Source of the DNA: a virus | Virus record (IMG/VR): IMGVR_UViG_3300017739_000028 | Span: 1-39,672 of that record | DNA: 39,672 nucleotides | Strand: one strand, 5' to 3' | In this document: piece after piece, positions 19,697 through 27,300 of the stretch | Numbering within the stretch: the stretch's first letter is position 1 | Layout: each line of letters starts with the position of its first letter | Notes under the pieces: model-generated | The model's input: only the letters and a program-made list of their open reading frames with translations | What the model was told of the DNA's origin: nothing | The model's database searches: none | Program-made: the position numbers and the translations under genes

Positions 19697-19731
19697 CCCC
19701 TCGCCAGTCTGGACGTTCCTGCTGGCGGGGG
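19697..19731 (+). terminator. Extended intergenic hairpin before the 162-aa gene
   Basis: CGCCAG (19702-19707) pairs with CTGGCG (19722-19727), extended by C-G pairs past a bulged T. It occurs in a 154-bp gap that also holds the promoter candidate and leader motif; a GC-rich stretch around 19632-19655 can form another stem. No T run. Confidence 0.4.
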
Positions 19732-19735
19732 GCTT

Positions 19736-19753
19736 TCACTCACGGAGAATCAA
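19736..19753 (+). promoter_or_regulatory. Start-associated leader motif, copy 8
   Basis: TCACTCACGGAGAATCAA before ATG 19754; it shares ACTCACGGAGAA with copy 2. Confidence 0.6.
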
Positions 19754-20242
19754 ATGTCTGAACTCACCCAACCTGATGCCCAGTCGGTCATCAGCGACCA
19801 CTTCCAACACGTCACCATGGCAAGGCTTCGGCACGGGGCCAGCGTGGTCAGCATCAGCCGCCTTTACCACGACCCACAAACCCTGTGGATCAAGATCGCT
19901 TCGCGTGTTGTAGCGTGCATGGTGCAGGTCGCAGCCACCGCCAAAATGACCAAGCCGAACATTCTAATTCCTACTGACCTTCTGGAACACCAAGATCCTG
20001 TTACTGCAACCATGAATGCACAGGTGGCGTTCGCAGTCAGTGATTTCTTTTACCACCAATGCGATAGCGATGTCAAAAGCACCACTTGGACTGATGCGTT
20101 TAACGCCATCAACCAAGAATGCGAGGACTGGGGGTACGAGCGTATGAAACTTCCCGGCTTTTACGAGCAAGATGGTGTGACTTTGAAAGACCGAGGCACG
20201 CCTTATGATTCCCGACGATCAAGATTTATGGAGAACATCTAA
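19754..20242 (+). CDS. Early hypothetical protein, 162 aa
   Basis: MSELTQPDAQSVISDHFQHV, then ARLRHGASVVSISRLYHDPQ, and long amphipathic helices (IASRVVACMVQVAATAKM, ATMNAQVAFAVSDFFYHQ). Mostly helical, no transmembrane prediction of convincing length, no known motif. From here to 21546 the genes are tightly packed: its stop overlaps the next ATG in TAATG, and the hairpin/leader cassettes stop. It probably starts a second early transcription unit driven by the promoter candidate at 19583. Confidence 0.7.
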   Translation: MSELTQPDAQSVISDHFQHVTMARLRHGASVVSISRLYHDPQTLWIKIASRVVACMVQVAATAKMTKPNILIPTDLLEHQDPVTATMNAQVAFAVSDFFYHQCDSDVKSTTWTDAFNAINQECEDWGYERMKLPGFYEQDGVTLKDRGTPYDSRRSRFMENI

Positions 20243-20463
20243 TGAAACCCTCACTCACTAAAGCACGCATCAAACTGCTGCTCAACATGGTTCGCAAAGA
20301 GATCGCACGGGAAGAACTGGAAGTCGCAAAGCGACGTGTAGACCAGATCGAATCCATGTCGCGTGGCAGGCCAGTCCAGTACACGCCAGCACTGCGTGAC
20401 CTGAAGGCCACCTACATCTGGCTTGAGAACCAACTTGGCAAGCGTTCGGGTTACATCCAATGA
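20242..20463 (+). CDS. Small helical protein, 73 aa
   Basis: MKPSLTKARIKLLLNMVRKE, then EELEVAKRRVDQIESMSRGR and LRDLKATYIWLENQLGKRSG. Two charged amphipathic helices joined by a short Pro/Tyr loop, suggesting a helical hairpin that oligomerises or binds a partner. Coupled by overlaps on both sides (one base upstream, four bases downstream). No family recognised. Confidence 0.65.
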   Translation: MKPSLTKARIKLLLNMVRKEIAREELEVAKRRVDQIESMSRGRPVQYTPALRDLKATYIWLENQLGKRSGYIQ

Positions 20464-20927
20464 CGATGTGGGAGAACGAGGATGACCGGGGCCGCGAACG
20501 TGCGGCCTTCGGTTTCATCCAAGAAAAGACTGGTGCCACGTTGGTGAAGTTGCCAAAGACTTACACCGTTGACTTCGCTGCACTCCGTGACAACAAGGTT
20601 GTCTCGTTTGGCGAATACAAATACCGCAACATGGTTTGGGGTGATTACAAAACAATCGTCCTGAGTCTCAAGAAGTTTCTTGCGGCAACGCAACTGTACG
20701 AAACGACTGCTTGGCGAACGTACTTCTATGTCGAAGACAAGAACGGCGATATCAGATACGTTGACATAACAACCTCGTCAAGATTGAACGGGGCACCGAG
20801 AACAGTCAGCATCGGCGGACGCACCAAACTCACACGGGACTTCAACGACATTGAACCTGTGTGCCACATTCCGATCAATCAATTTTCAAAGTTAGGGGTA
20901 AACGATGGAACAAGTAACGATCAATGA
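20460..20927 (+). CDS. Possible PD-(D/E)xK nuclease-like protein, 155 aa
   Basis: TYTVDFAALRDNKVVSFGEY followed by KYR gives D (in VDFAA, about residue 38), then E-x-K in GEYKYR after a beta strand, with a helix behind it (YKTIVLSLKKFLAATQLY) and a Tyr/Phe-rich strand (TYFYVEDKNGDIRYVDI). This is the spacing of the PD-(D/E)xK core, as in VRR-NUC or Holliday-type nucleases, though the preceding region is not well matched. It would be a DNA-cutting enzyme near the recombination module; nonetheless an inactive or structural relative is possible. It overlaps both neighbours. Confidence 0.5.
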   Translation: MTMWENEDDRGRERAAFGFIQEKTGATLVKLPKTYTVDFAALRDNKVVSFGEYKYRNMVWGDYKTIVLSLKKFLAATQLYETTAWRTYFYVEDKNGDIRYVDITTSSRLNGAPRTVSIGGRTKLTRDFNDIEPVCHIPINQFSKLGVNDGTSNDQ

Positions 20928-21546
20928 CGGGTTCACGCTTGAGCGTGGAGATGGCTTTGTCACATACAACCTGAACCGAAAAGCCAAGCAAACCGTACTG
21001 GGCAAGCATTTGAAGGATCACCTGAAGTGGTACCCCAAGGCCCGTGCCCAAGGCAATCGCAAGTTTAAGCAGGTGGATCAATTCGACCGTGAGGTCTGGG
21101 GCCACCGCATGTGGGTTCCCCGAACTGAAACAAGAACTGAAGAACAGTTTGGTTTAACGATTCAGCAAAGCCTTGACGGTCTTGCCAACAACGTCGGCGG
21201 ATACAACGTGTGCATCCGGTGCCGGCCAGAGGGCTTGCAAGAAGACATGGCAAGAGCAGGCGACATTGGCATCGACACTTTTTCTGGCACCATTGAACTT
21301 GGGGCCAACCGTGTCAACTACCCGACCGTCATCCATGAGTTATCTCATCTGCTTTGTTACCCGCACGCGAACCATGGCAACGCTTTTGGTGCTGCATATC
21401 TTTTGACTTTGCGAAGTTATGGGTTTCCAACCAAAAGCCTGAGCCGTACAATGGGACGCAACAGTCTTTGCTACTGGGCAATTAATCAAGACACAAATGA
21501 TCGCCTCCGTAAAGCCCTTGACGTGGGCAAGGAAGTGATCCCCTGA
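20905..21546 (+). CDS. Zinc metallopeptidase-like protein
   Basis: 213 aa. The motif VIHELSHLLCYPHANHGNAF (residues 142-161) contains HExxH (144-148) and a downstream HGxxF (157-161), the zinc-ligand layout of SprT-like and TIGR04338-type metallohydrolases. TVIHELSH after GTIELGANRVNYP matches the usual strand-helix context. N-terminal 70 residues are basic and different, maybe a DNA- or partner-binding part. In host cells SprT-like proteases act on DNA-protein crosslinks; whether this one cleaves protein is unknown. Last gene before the terminator at 21587, overlapping the preceding gene by 23 bases. Confidence 0.7.
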   Translation: MEQVTINDGFTLERGDGFVTYNLNRKAKQTVLGKHLKDHLKWYPKARAQGNRKFKQVDQFDREVWGHRMWVPRTETRTEEQFGLTIQQSLDGLANNVGGYNVCIRCRPEGLQEDMARAGDIGIDTFSGTIELGANRVNYPTVIHELSHLLCYPHANHGNAFGAAYLLTLRSYGFPTKSLSRTMGRNSLCYWAINQDTNDRLRKALDVGKEVIP

Positions 21547-21576
21547 CGTGAGTTGAGCGGTTGTTCCGCTTGGTTC

Positions 21577-22029
21577 CTAGTGAGTGCCCGGAGGGGGGGT
21601 TTCCTCCCCTTCGGGTTTTTTATACTCCACAAGGATGTACGTTGCGGCCTGCTCTCCATCTTCGCACCAACGCTTTCGGGCGTTCAACCCTGCAACGATT
21701 GAATCGTCTGTCAACAAGCCTGAGTCAACAAGACCATCGAGTGTGGTCTTCAGCATGTTGTCGATGTCTGGTCTACGCAGGTGCGGGGTGCCGTGCATGG
21801 CTTTCCTGTTCTTGGTGGTCATTCGCATGGCAAACGTGATGTCCATCTCGCAGTGCCCTTCAATCACAAGGTTGGGACACTGGTCCAGAACAGCAGCCTT
21901 GATGGCTTTCCTGTAAGAAGCAGACTTTCCTTTGGGAACGTAAACCTGAACTCGATTACCAAGCCTTCTGGCTCTAGGCCGTGGCTGGGGGGCAGCCTGC
22001 TCAGGCACGATAATTTTAATCTCGATCAC
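21577..22029 (-). CDS. rusA: RusA-family Holliday junction resolvase
   Basis: 150 aa on the minus strand, opposite to all its neighbours. TPHLRRPDIDNMLKTTLDGL (81-100) then GLLTDDSIVAGL (104-115) is the RusA signature: Asp in PDIDN and in TDDS coordinate Mg and cut four-way junctions. The N-terminus is beta-type (IKIIVPEQAAPQPRPRAR). The start GTG at 22029 has no clear Shine-Dalgarno, so expression may be low. Its last ten codons, encoding GEETPPPGTH, are made from the bases of the plus-strand terminator. It resolves recombination intermediates from the RecE/Erf module. Confidence 0.85.
   Translation of the reverse strand: MIEIKIIVPEQAAPQPRPRARRLGNRVQVYVPKGKSASYRKAIKAAVLDQCPNLVIEGHCEMDITFAMRMTTKNRKAMHGTPHLRRPDIDNMLKTTLDGLVDSGLLTDDSIVAGLNARKRWCEDGEQAATYILVEYKKPEGEETPPPGTH
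21587..21621 (+). terminator. Rho-independent terminator at the end of the early block
   Basis: CCCGGAGGGG pairs with CCCCTTCGGG (one G-T wobble) around a nine-base loop and is followed by TTTTTT (21616-21621). It ends the plus-strand unit after the metallopeptidase-like gene and lies inside the rusA coding end on the other strand. Confidence 0.85.
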
Positions 22030-22061
22030 ACAAACACACTAACACAACGAAGGAGTTGACA

Positions 22062-22571
22062 ATGAGGTGGGACAAAAAGACTGGATGGTATGCATCGTTT
22101 GACGAACTGACGCAACTTTGCACGACCTTTCCCAGCATTAACATTTCGCAGCAACTTGTGCGAATGGACGGGTGGCTCCGGGCTAACCCACGCAAGCGGT
22201 ACAAGAACTGGGAGCGATTCGTACACAACTGGCTGTCCCGCGAGGAGCCGCCAACCGAGCAGGTGGTGTTGAGCAAGACAGCCAACGCTGCGTTAGATGA
22301 GATGATTCAGTTGGCCGAGAAGCATGAGACTGGATATAAGCGTGACGATTGTGCTGCTGCATTGGCTTTGATGTTTGTAGCACAAGGCTCACTGCCAGAT
22401 GCTGTCAGTAAAGAAGAAGATTTTTACAATGAAGTCAAGCGTTGCTGGTGGGAGTATGTGTATTATCACGACCACTACAGACGATTTGGAACGAAACGCT
22501 CGCTCCAGTCTTTCCTTACTTGGGACAAATGGAAGGGACCACATGAGTCAACCGACTTCGCAACCCACTGA
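22062..22571 (+). CDS. Replication-type protein
   Basis: 169 aa. ATG 22062 has GGAG six bases upstream, better than a TTG six bases earlier. The block INISQQLVRMDGWLRANPRK, then RYKNWERFVHNWLSRE, matches the C-terminal end of phage replisome organisers/primosomal proteins (nWL..np.kr.knw.rF..nWL.r). The second half (FYNEVKRCWWEYVYYHDH) is unfamiliar. A full initiator would be larger, so this may be a short loader or a remnant that works with host helicase. First gene of the recombination unit; no certain promoter was found. Confidence 0.6.
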   Translation: MRWDKKTGWYASFDELTQLCTTFPSINISQQLVRMDGWLRANPRKRYKNWERFVHNWLSREEPPTEQVVLSKTANAALDEMIQLAEKHETGYKRDDCAAALALMFVAQGSLPDAVSKEEDFYNEVKRCWWEYVYYHDHYRRFGTKRSLQSFLTWDKWKGPHESTDFATH

Positions 22572-23373
22572 ACTTACCGCAGGAATGCTGCACGACCTAC
22601 CGGAAACGGTGTACCGGCAGCATGCCGGCATCAACTTTTCTACGTTGAAAGCCATCGCACAGTCACCTCTGCATTACCAGCATCAACTCACTGCAAAGCA
22701 CACCCCCACCGCCAGCATGCGTTTGGGAACCGCCGTTCACAGCATTGTGTTGACACCCGATGCCTTTGATCTGGACGTGGCAGTTGCCCCATCCGTCAAC
22801 CGGCGTACAAAAGCAGGCAAAGAAGAGATTGCTGAGTTTGAGCGTGCCAACGCAGGCAAGGTGGTAATCACCAAAGATGAGTTTGACACAGCCCAGTGTG
22901 TAGCAGACTCAGTTACTAAGTGTCCGCACGCCAGCAACGTGTTGGCGGCAGCACCACAACGAGAGCAAATGGCTCTCTGGAACTGGGGCGAAGACGGTGC
23001 CTTGTGCAAGGGCAAGATTGATGCTCATGGCAAAGGCTTGCTGGTGGACCTGAAGACCAGTGCAGACGTGAACCTAAACACGGTGCGTCATCGCCTGTCT
23101 TCGTTCCACTACGACGCTCAGATGGCGTTCTACGCCGCAGGACTCAAAGCCTGTGGCAACCCTGTCGAACAAGTAATTATGGTTTTCGTTGAGAACACTG
23201 CCCCGTACGGAGTTACGGTGGTCGAGGTGTCTCAAGAATGGATTGAACTCGCAACTAGGAGGTGCGAACTATGGCTCAAGAAAGTTTTGGATTGTACGAT
23301 GGAGGACAAATGGGATCGGGGACCGGGGGGGATCGTTCTGATGGAACCGCCCGCTTGGATGAAGCCCTCTTGA
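22543..23373 (+). CDS. RecE-like/PDDEXK exonuclease
   Basis: 276 aa from ATG 22543 (AAGGGA four bases upstream), overlapping the previous gene by 29 bases. ISFSTLK-like start (INFSTLKAIAQSPLHY), LGTAVHSIVL with His66, CKGKIDAHGKGLLVDLKTS with Asp160 and the DLK/T pair (Asp169, Lys171), and YDAQMAFYAAG. This is the set of PDDEXK exonucleases of the exodeoxyribonuclease VIII/DUF3799 type, which degrade one strand from duplex ends to make 3' tails for the annealing protein encoded next. It overlaps that gene by 103 bases, a clear sign of joint expression. Confidence 0.85.
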   Translation: MSQPTSQPTELTAGMLHDLPETVYRQHAGINFSTLKAIAQSPLHYQHQLTAKHTPTASMRLGTAVHSIVLTPDAFDLDVAVAPSVNRRTKAGKEEIAEFERANAGKVVITKDEFDTAQCVADSVTKCPHASNVLAAAPQREQMALWNWGEDGALCKGKIDAHGKGLLVDLKTSADVNLNTVRHRLSSFHYDAQMAFYAAGLKACGNPVEQVIMVFVENTAPYGVTVVEVSQEWIELATRRCELWLKKVLDCTMEDKWDRGPGGIVLMEPPAWMKPS

Positions 23374-23993
23374 AGGCCCAAGCAGAAGTCGGCGGCGTAG
23401 CCAAAGACGGACGCAACAGCCACCAAAAGTACGACTACGTTTCTGCGGAACAGCAACTTGCTCACGCCGGCCCCGTGCTTCGGCGTAACGGCTTGGTGTT
23501 TTCGCAAACCACAATCACAATTATCAACAGCGGAACTGAACACCTTGTTATGGATGCTCTGTATCAACTCAGCCATCCTAACAGTGGGCAGACCCGTACG
23601 TTCAATAAGCAGTTGCCAATTGCTGGACGTGGTGATCTAAGCAAGGCTGCCTTGGCGGCACAGACCACTCTTCTTAACTACGCACTTCGTGACCTGCTCC
23701 TGATCCCTCGGGGTGAGCAGTTTGAAGTGGACAGCCTTCCACCAGAGGCGAGTACGGTGCCCAATAAGGCGGCGGGACTGGATGTACCACCGGCACCGGC
23801 TCGTCCTCTGGCGGACATGATCCGGGCTTTTGAAACCTACGCGGTTGCCGGCGGAGAAGATGGCTGGGCGGAACGAGTGCAGAAATTCTACGGGGTCGCA
23901 TCGTTAAAAGACCTCAATGCCCAGCAAGCCACGCAGGTTTGGGGTAGACTCACACAACAGGGCAAGATAAAGGAGGCCCAAGATGGCGAATGA
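23271..23993 (+). CDS. Erf-like single-strand annealing protein
   Basis: 240 aa from ATG 23271, which has AGGAGG eight bases upstream. QKYDYVSAEQQLAHAGPVL (residues 52-70) and SKAALAAQTTLLNYALRDLL (124-143) fit the ERF-family pattern K..Y....e.....p.l...gl and s.K..gaa.TYa.RyaL. The C-terminal third is helical with a different character (MIRAFETYAVAGGEDGW), possibly for partner binding. It anneals complementary single strands and works with the exonuclease and SSB-like protein in recombination-dependent replication or concatemer formation. Confidence 0.8.
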   Translation: MAQESFGLYDGGQMGSGTGGDRSDGTARLDEALLKAQAEVGGVAKDGRNSHQKYDYVSAEQQLAHAGPVLRRNGLVFSQTTITIINSGTEHLVMDALYQLSHPNSGQTRTFNKQLPIAGRGDLSKAALAAQTTLLNYALRDLLLIPRGEQFEVDSLPPEASTVPNKAAGLDVPPAPARPLADMIRAFETYAVAGGEDGWAERVQKFYGVASLKDLNAQQATQVWGRLTQQGKIKEAQDGE

Positions 23994-24276
23994 CAAACCC
24001 ACTTACGAAAAGTTTGAAGAAGGCGGTAAAGGCGTTTACTGCCGCTTCTACAAGAATGAAAAAGCCGGTCAAGAGAGACAGCCAGTAGGCTCAGTCTTCT
24101 TCACAATGAACGGCAAGACCTACCGTGCTGGACTCTGGAAAGACGAGCCGTCGGAGGATGGCAAGAAGTTTGCGGACTACTCTGGACGCATCGAAGTCAA
24201 GGTCGAGAAAGAAGACTCCTCGTCAAGTCAGGCAGCGGCTCCCTCCACTGCTGCCAATGACGATATCCCGTTCTAA
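23983..24276 (+). CDS. Small SSB-like protein with acidic DDIPF tip
   Basis: 97 aa. The last residues are DDIPF, the partner-docking tip of bacterial SSB, preceded by a Ser/Ala linker (SSSSQAAAPSTAANDD). The body (KFEEGGKGVYCRFYKNEKAG, then VGSVFFTMNGKTYRAGLW) is a short beta-rich domain, smaller than a usual SSB OB-fold, and may be a minimal or DUF736-like version. Last gene of the recombination unit; overlaps Erf-like by 11 bases. It would coat single-stranded DNA or recruit host partners. Tip and context are strong; the fold is inferred. Confidence 0.7.
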   Translation: MANDKPTYEKFEEGGKGVYCRFYKNEKAGQERQPVGSVFFTMNGKTYRAGLWKDEPSEDGKKFADYSGRIEVKVEKEDSSSSQAAAPSTAANDDIPF

Positions 24277-24303
24277 TCCACCCTAGAACTGGATTCCCTC
24301 CTG

Positions 24304-24336
24304 CCCCCCTCGGCTGCCCAGCGAGGGGGGTTTTTT
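24304..24336 (+). terminator. Strong rho-independent terminator between convergent blocks
   Basis: CCCCCCTCG and CGAGGGGGG pair perfectly (nine bp) around GCTGCCCAG and are followed by TTTTTT (24331-24336). It ends the plus-strand recombination unit. The T run also supplies the first base of the minus-strand polyvalent gene stop (TAA, 24335-24337). No T run follows on the minus strand, so late transcripts are not terminated here in an obvious way. Confidence 0.9.
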
Positions 24337-27300
24337 AATCCGCGAATGGACTCAGACCTTTGCCGTCTCGTTCACGAGCATGGTCGATTGCTTTGCGTTG
24401 GATTGACTCAACCATCTTTGGATCTTCTGTTGAATCCATGTACCCCGTGCCGTGCTTTCTCAGGTAGGCGATCTCCTCTGATGTCAGCGTGGGCACCAAA
24501 GTTGGTATCGGTTTGCCGTCAAGTACATCATCGTACTGAATCGAAACCTCAGTCATAGGTTTGCCGTCTGGTCCCTCAATGCGGCCCAAGAACCCCTCAC
24601 CCTTGGGTGTTCCATCTACACGGGTGCCGAAGTCATTTTTTTTTTCGTCGGTTTGACCACGCTGCTCTTTCAACACAGCCCCGTACAAACGGAGTGCTTC
24701 GTTGCGAACAACACGGCCAGCCCTGACCAACTCCAACTCGTCCTTGCGTGAACCATCATGTTCAGCAGTGTCTTGGATGGCTCGCACCTGCTTGAGTCCC
24801 TGCTTGATCTTGCGGTTCGCAGACTCGAAGCCACCGGGGGCATGGATAATCAAAGCCAACTCAAGGTAGTTGGGATCACGCTTCTCGATCTCTTCCATCT
24901 TCGGCACGTCACCGGCTTCAGCCGCACTGTTGTAAGCAACGTAGACCTTCTGTGTGTCGGCTCGCAACTCACGATAGACCGTGTCCCGATCACGTTCAGT
25001 CACCGTTCCGACAAAGGTGCGAAGCCACGGAACATCCTCACGCGAGGTGCCCATGATCTCCATTGCCTCTTCGTCTGTAACTGCTTCGGCCAATCGTGAA
25101 AGCCTGCCAACGGTTCGTCCAATGTCACCAGAGAAGGCTGAGTAGACATGGCGGAACACCTCGGGTTCTTGGTCAATGAACCCCGGCTCGTACTGGTCAC
25201 CACCAGTAACCTCGTTCATAAACGCAGCCAAGTCTTTCCACATATCAGGCGTGGTATCAAATCCCTGTTGTGATCGCGGACCTTGGTACCCGAAACTTTG
25301 GTTTGCGTAGATACGATTGCCTGCAAAGTTGCGGTTCAGTGCTAAGTCGGCAAGAGGTTTGACCGGCGTAGGAACTGCGGATGAAGCAAAGTTGGCCGTA
25401 ACGCCGGAACCCGAGATTGGGTTGAACGTGTCCAAACCAGTCATGGCAAACCTGCTAAGTCCATCTTTGAGTGACATTGTGCCGTTTGCCACCTCGGCTG
25501 TTGTAGTACCCACGTTGTAAATCATGTGGAAGCCGTAGGGAAGCGGAACCTTCATGTAATCGCCACCCGATCCGGGGATCATAAAGATGGCGTGGGATCG
25601 CTTCTCCCACTCAGGAATCAAGTCGTATCCCATCAGGCCAGTGTCCGGATCTTCTTCATCCACGGCTGCGTTCCAGTAAGTAGCAAGAACACCCATGCCA
25701 GAAAGGCCGGCAACTATTCGCTTGCCGTTCTTTGATGTGATCGTGCTTTCAACCAGACGAGCGGAACCTTGCAGACCAGCGTTGGAATACAAGTAAAGCA
25801 TATTCAAGGCACCGCCCCAAGTGCCCTTACGGCTGAAGTCAACCGTAACGTCACGGGCACGGAGTGCTGCCTGCTCCTTGGTCATGCCACCATCTCTACT
25901 CACAACGTAAGTTGACAAACGTGAAACATTCTCAAGGGCTTGACCAACGTCCAGAATCCAACCAAAGGCTTTCTTCCAACCGGATCGCGTAACCCTGCCG
26001 CCGTTCTTCAAAGCCCGCCTTGCCTTACGCATATCGTCAGCAATGGCATCCAAGTCAAGTCGTGAGTAGCCAGCCTGACGGCCACCCTCACTTATCATCT
26101 CTTGGTACTCGGATTCAAGTGGGCCGGCCTTGCCGAACTCGTGACCAAGAGTGGTCTTCAGTGCATCACCTAACTTACGAAGGGTGGCAAGACCTTTGCC
26201 CTGCTCGGCTGACTGAGCAAGCACAGCGGTCTGAGCATCACGAACAATGTTTCGCAGCATGAACTCAGGAGCAAACTGCGTAATCATGAACCGCATTCCG
26301 CTGATGACCGTGTTGCTTGCACGCAGAATGGTGTCGGCAGCACTGTTCCCGGCGTTGGTTGACTTGTTAAGGACTGCCACCAACTCTGGACTTGCGACTT
26401 CGATGTAGACAGTGTCACCTGCCTTCTTTTGTTTGCCGTTGATTCGCATGTCCCTTTCCAAGTGGACAGTCTGCACTTCTGGCCGGCTGGCGTAGCCTTC
26501 CACGCCCTCTGGCTTATCAGCAACTACATTGAAAAGACTAGGTTCGTTAAGTGCAATCGCTCCACGAAGCAAACGATTGGCCGTGCGGTTCTTATAGATT
26601 CGGGCAAGGACATCACCACGCCGCATCAAAGCATTGGCTAGAACGTCAGGGGCACGTCCTGCTCTACCTTTGGCTTTCCGCATACCCGTGCCGCCCTTGC
26701 CCATTTCGGTACCCTTGGGTCCGGGCATGACTGCATCCATCTCGCGGCGTGTCTCAGCCTCGATGGGATCGGAGATACCCTGCAACGGGACGTAGTGGTT
26801 GTACGTCTTGCCAAGAGTAATCTCTTCGTCCAATGTGATAAGCCCAGACTCCTGAAGCAGAGACAGGTTTTCCAACTGGATGTTCTGAAGCATGCCGGCC
26901 AACTCTTGGAAAGCCATGGAGCGTGGGTCAGCAGCAATGTTGGCAATGATTGCGTCAGCCTCTGCGTTGGTCATGCCCGAACCACCGTCAGCCATGTCAG
27001 GGTTGACCTTGGCAATTTGAGCGTTACGTTCCTTGGCATGCAATGCGTATGCGTACTCTTCCAACTCAGAGTCTGAGATGTCGTTCTCCGCCATCAACTG
27101 AGCGAAGGGCTGGATGGTGTCATCGCGGTAGTCTTGGATACCCTGCTGGATTTTGGCATCTTGCAAACGGACACCACTGTAGAAATCACGGTCTTCACGC
27201 AACTTGCCACGGGATTTCAACTCGTCGCGTGCATGGCGAAGATCAACAAACCTGTCAATTAGGCCACGTTGCACTCGGGTGCTAAGATCATCGACAAACT

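Noticed and set aside
22399-22542. Longer start for the RecE-like exonuclease
   Set aside because: The upstream in-frame part is coded inside the previous gene and has no ribosome site, whereas AAGGGA precedes ATG 22543.
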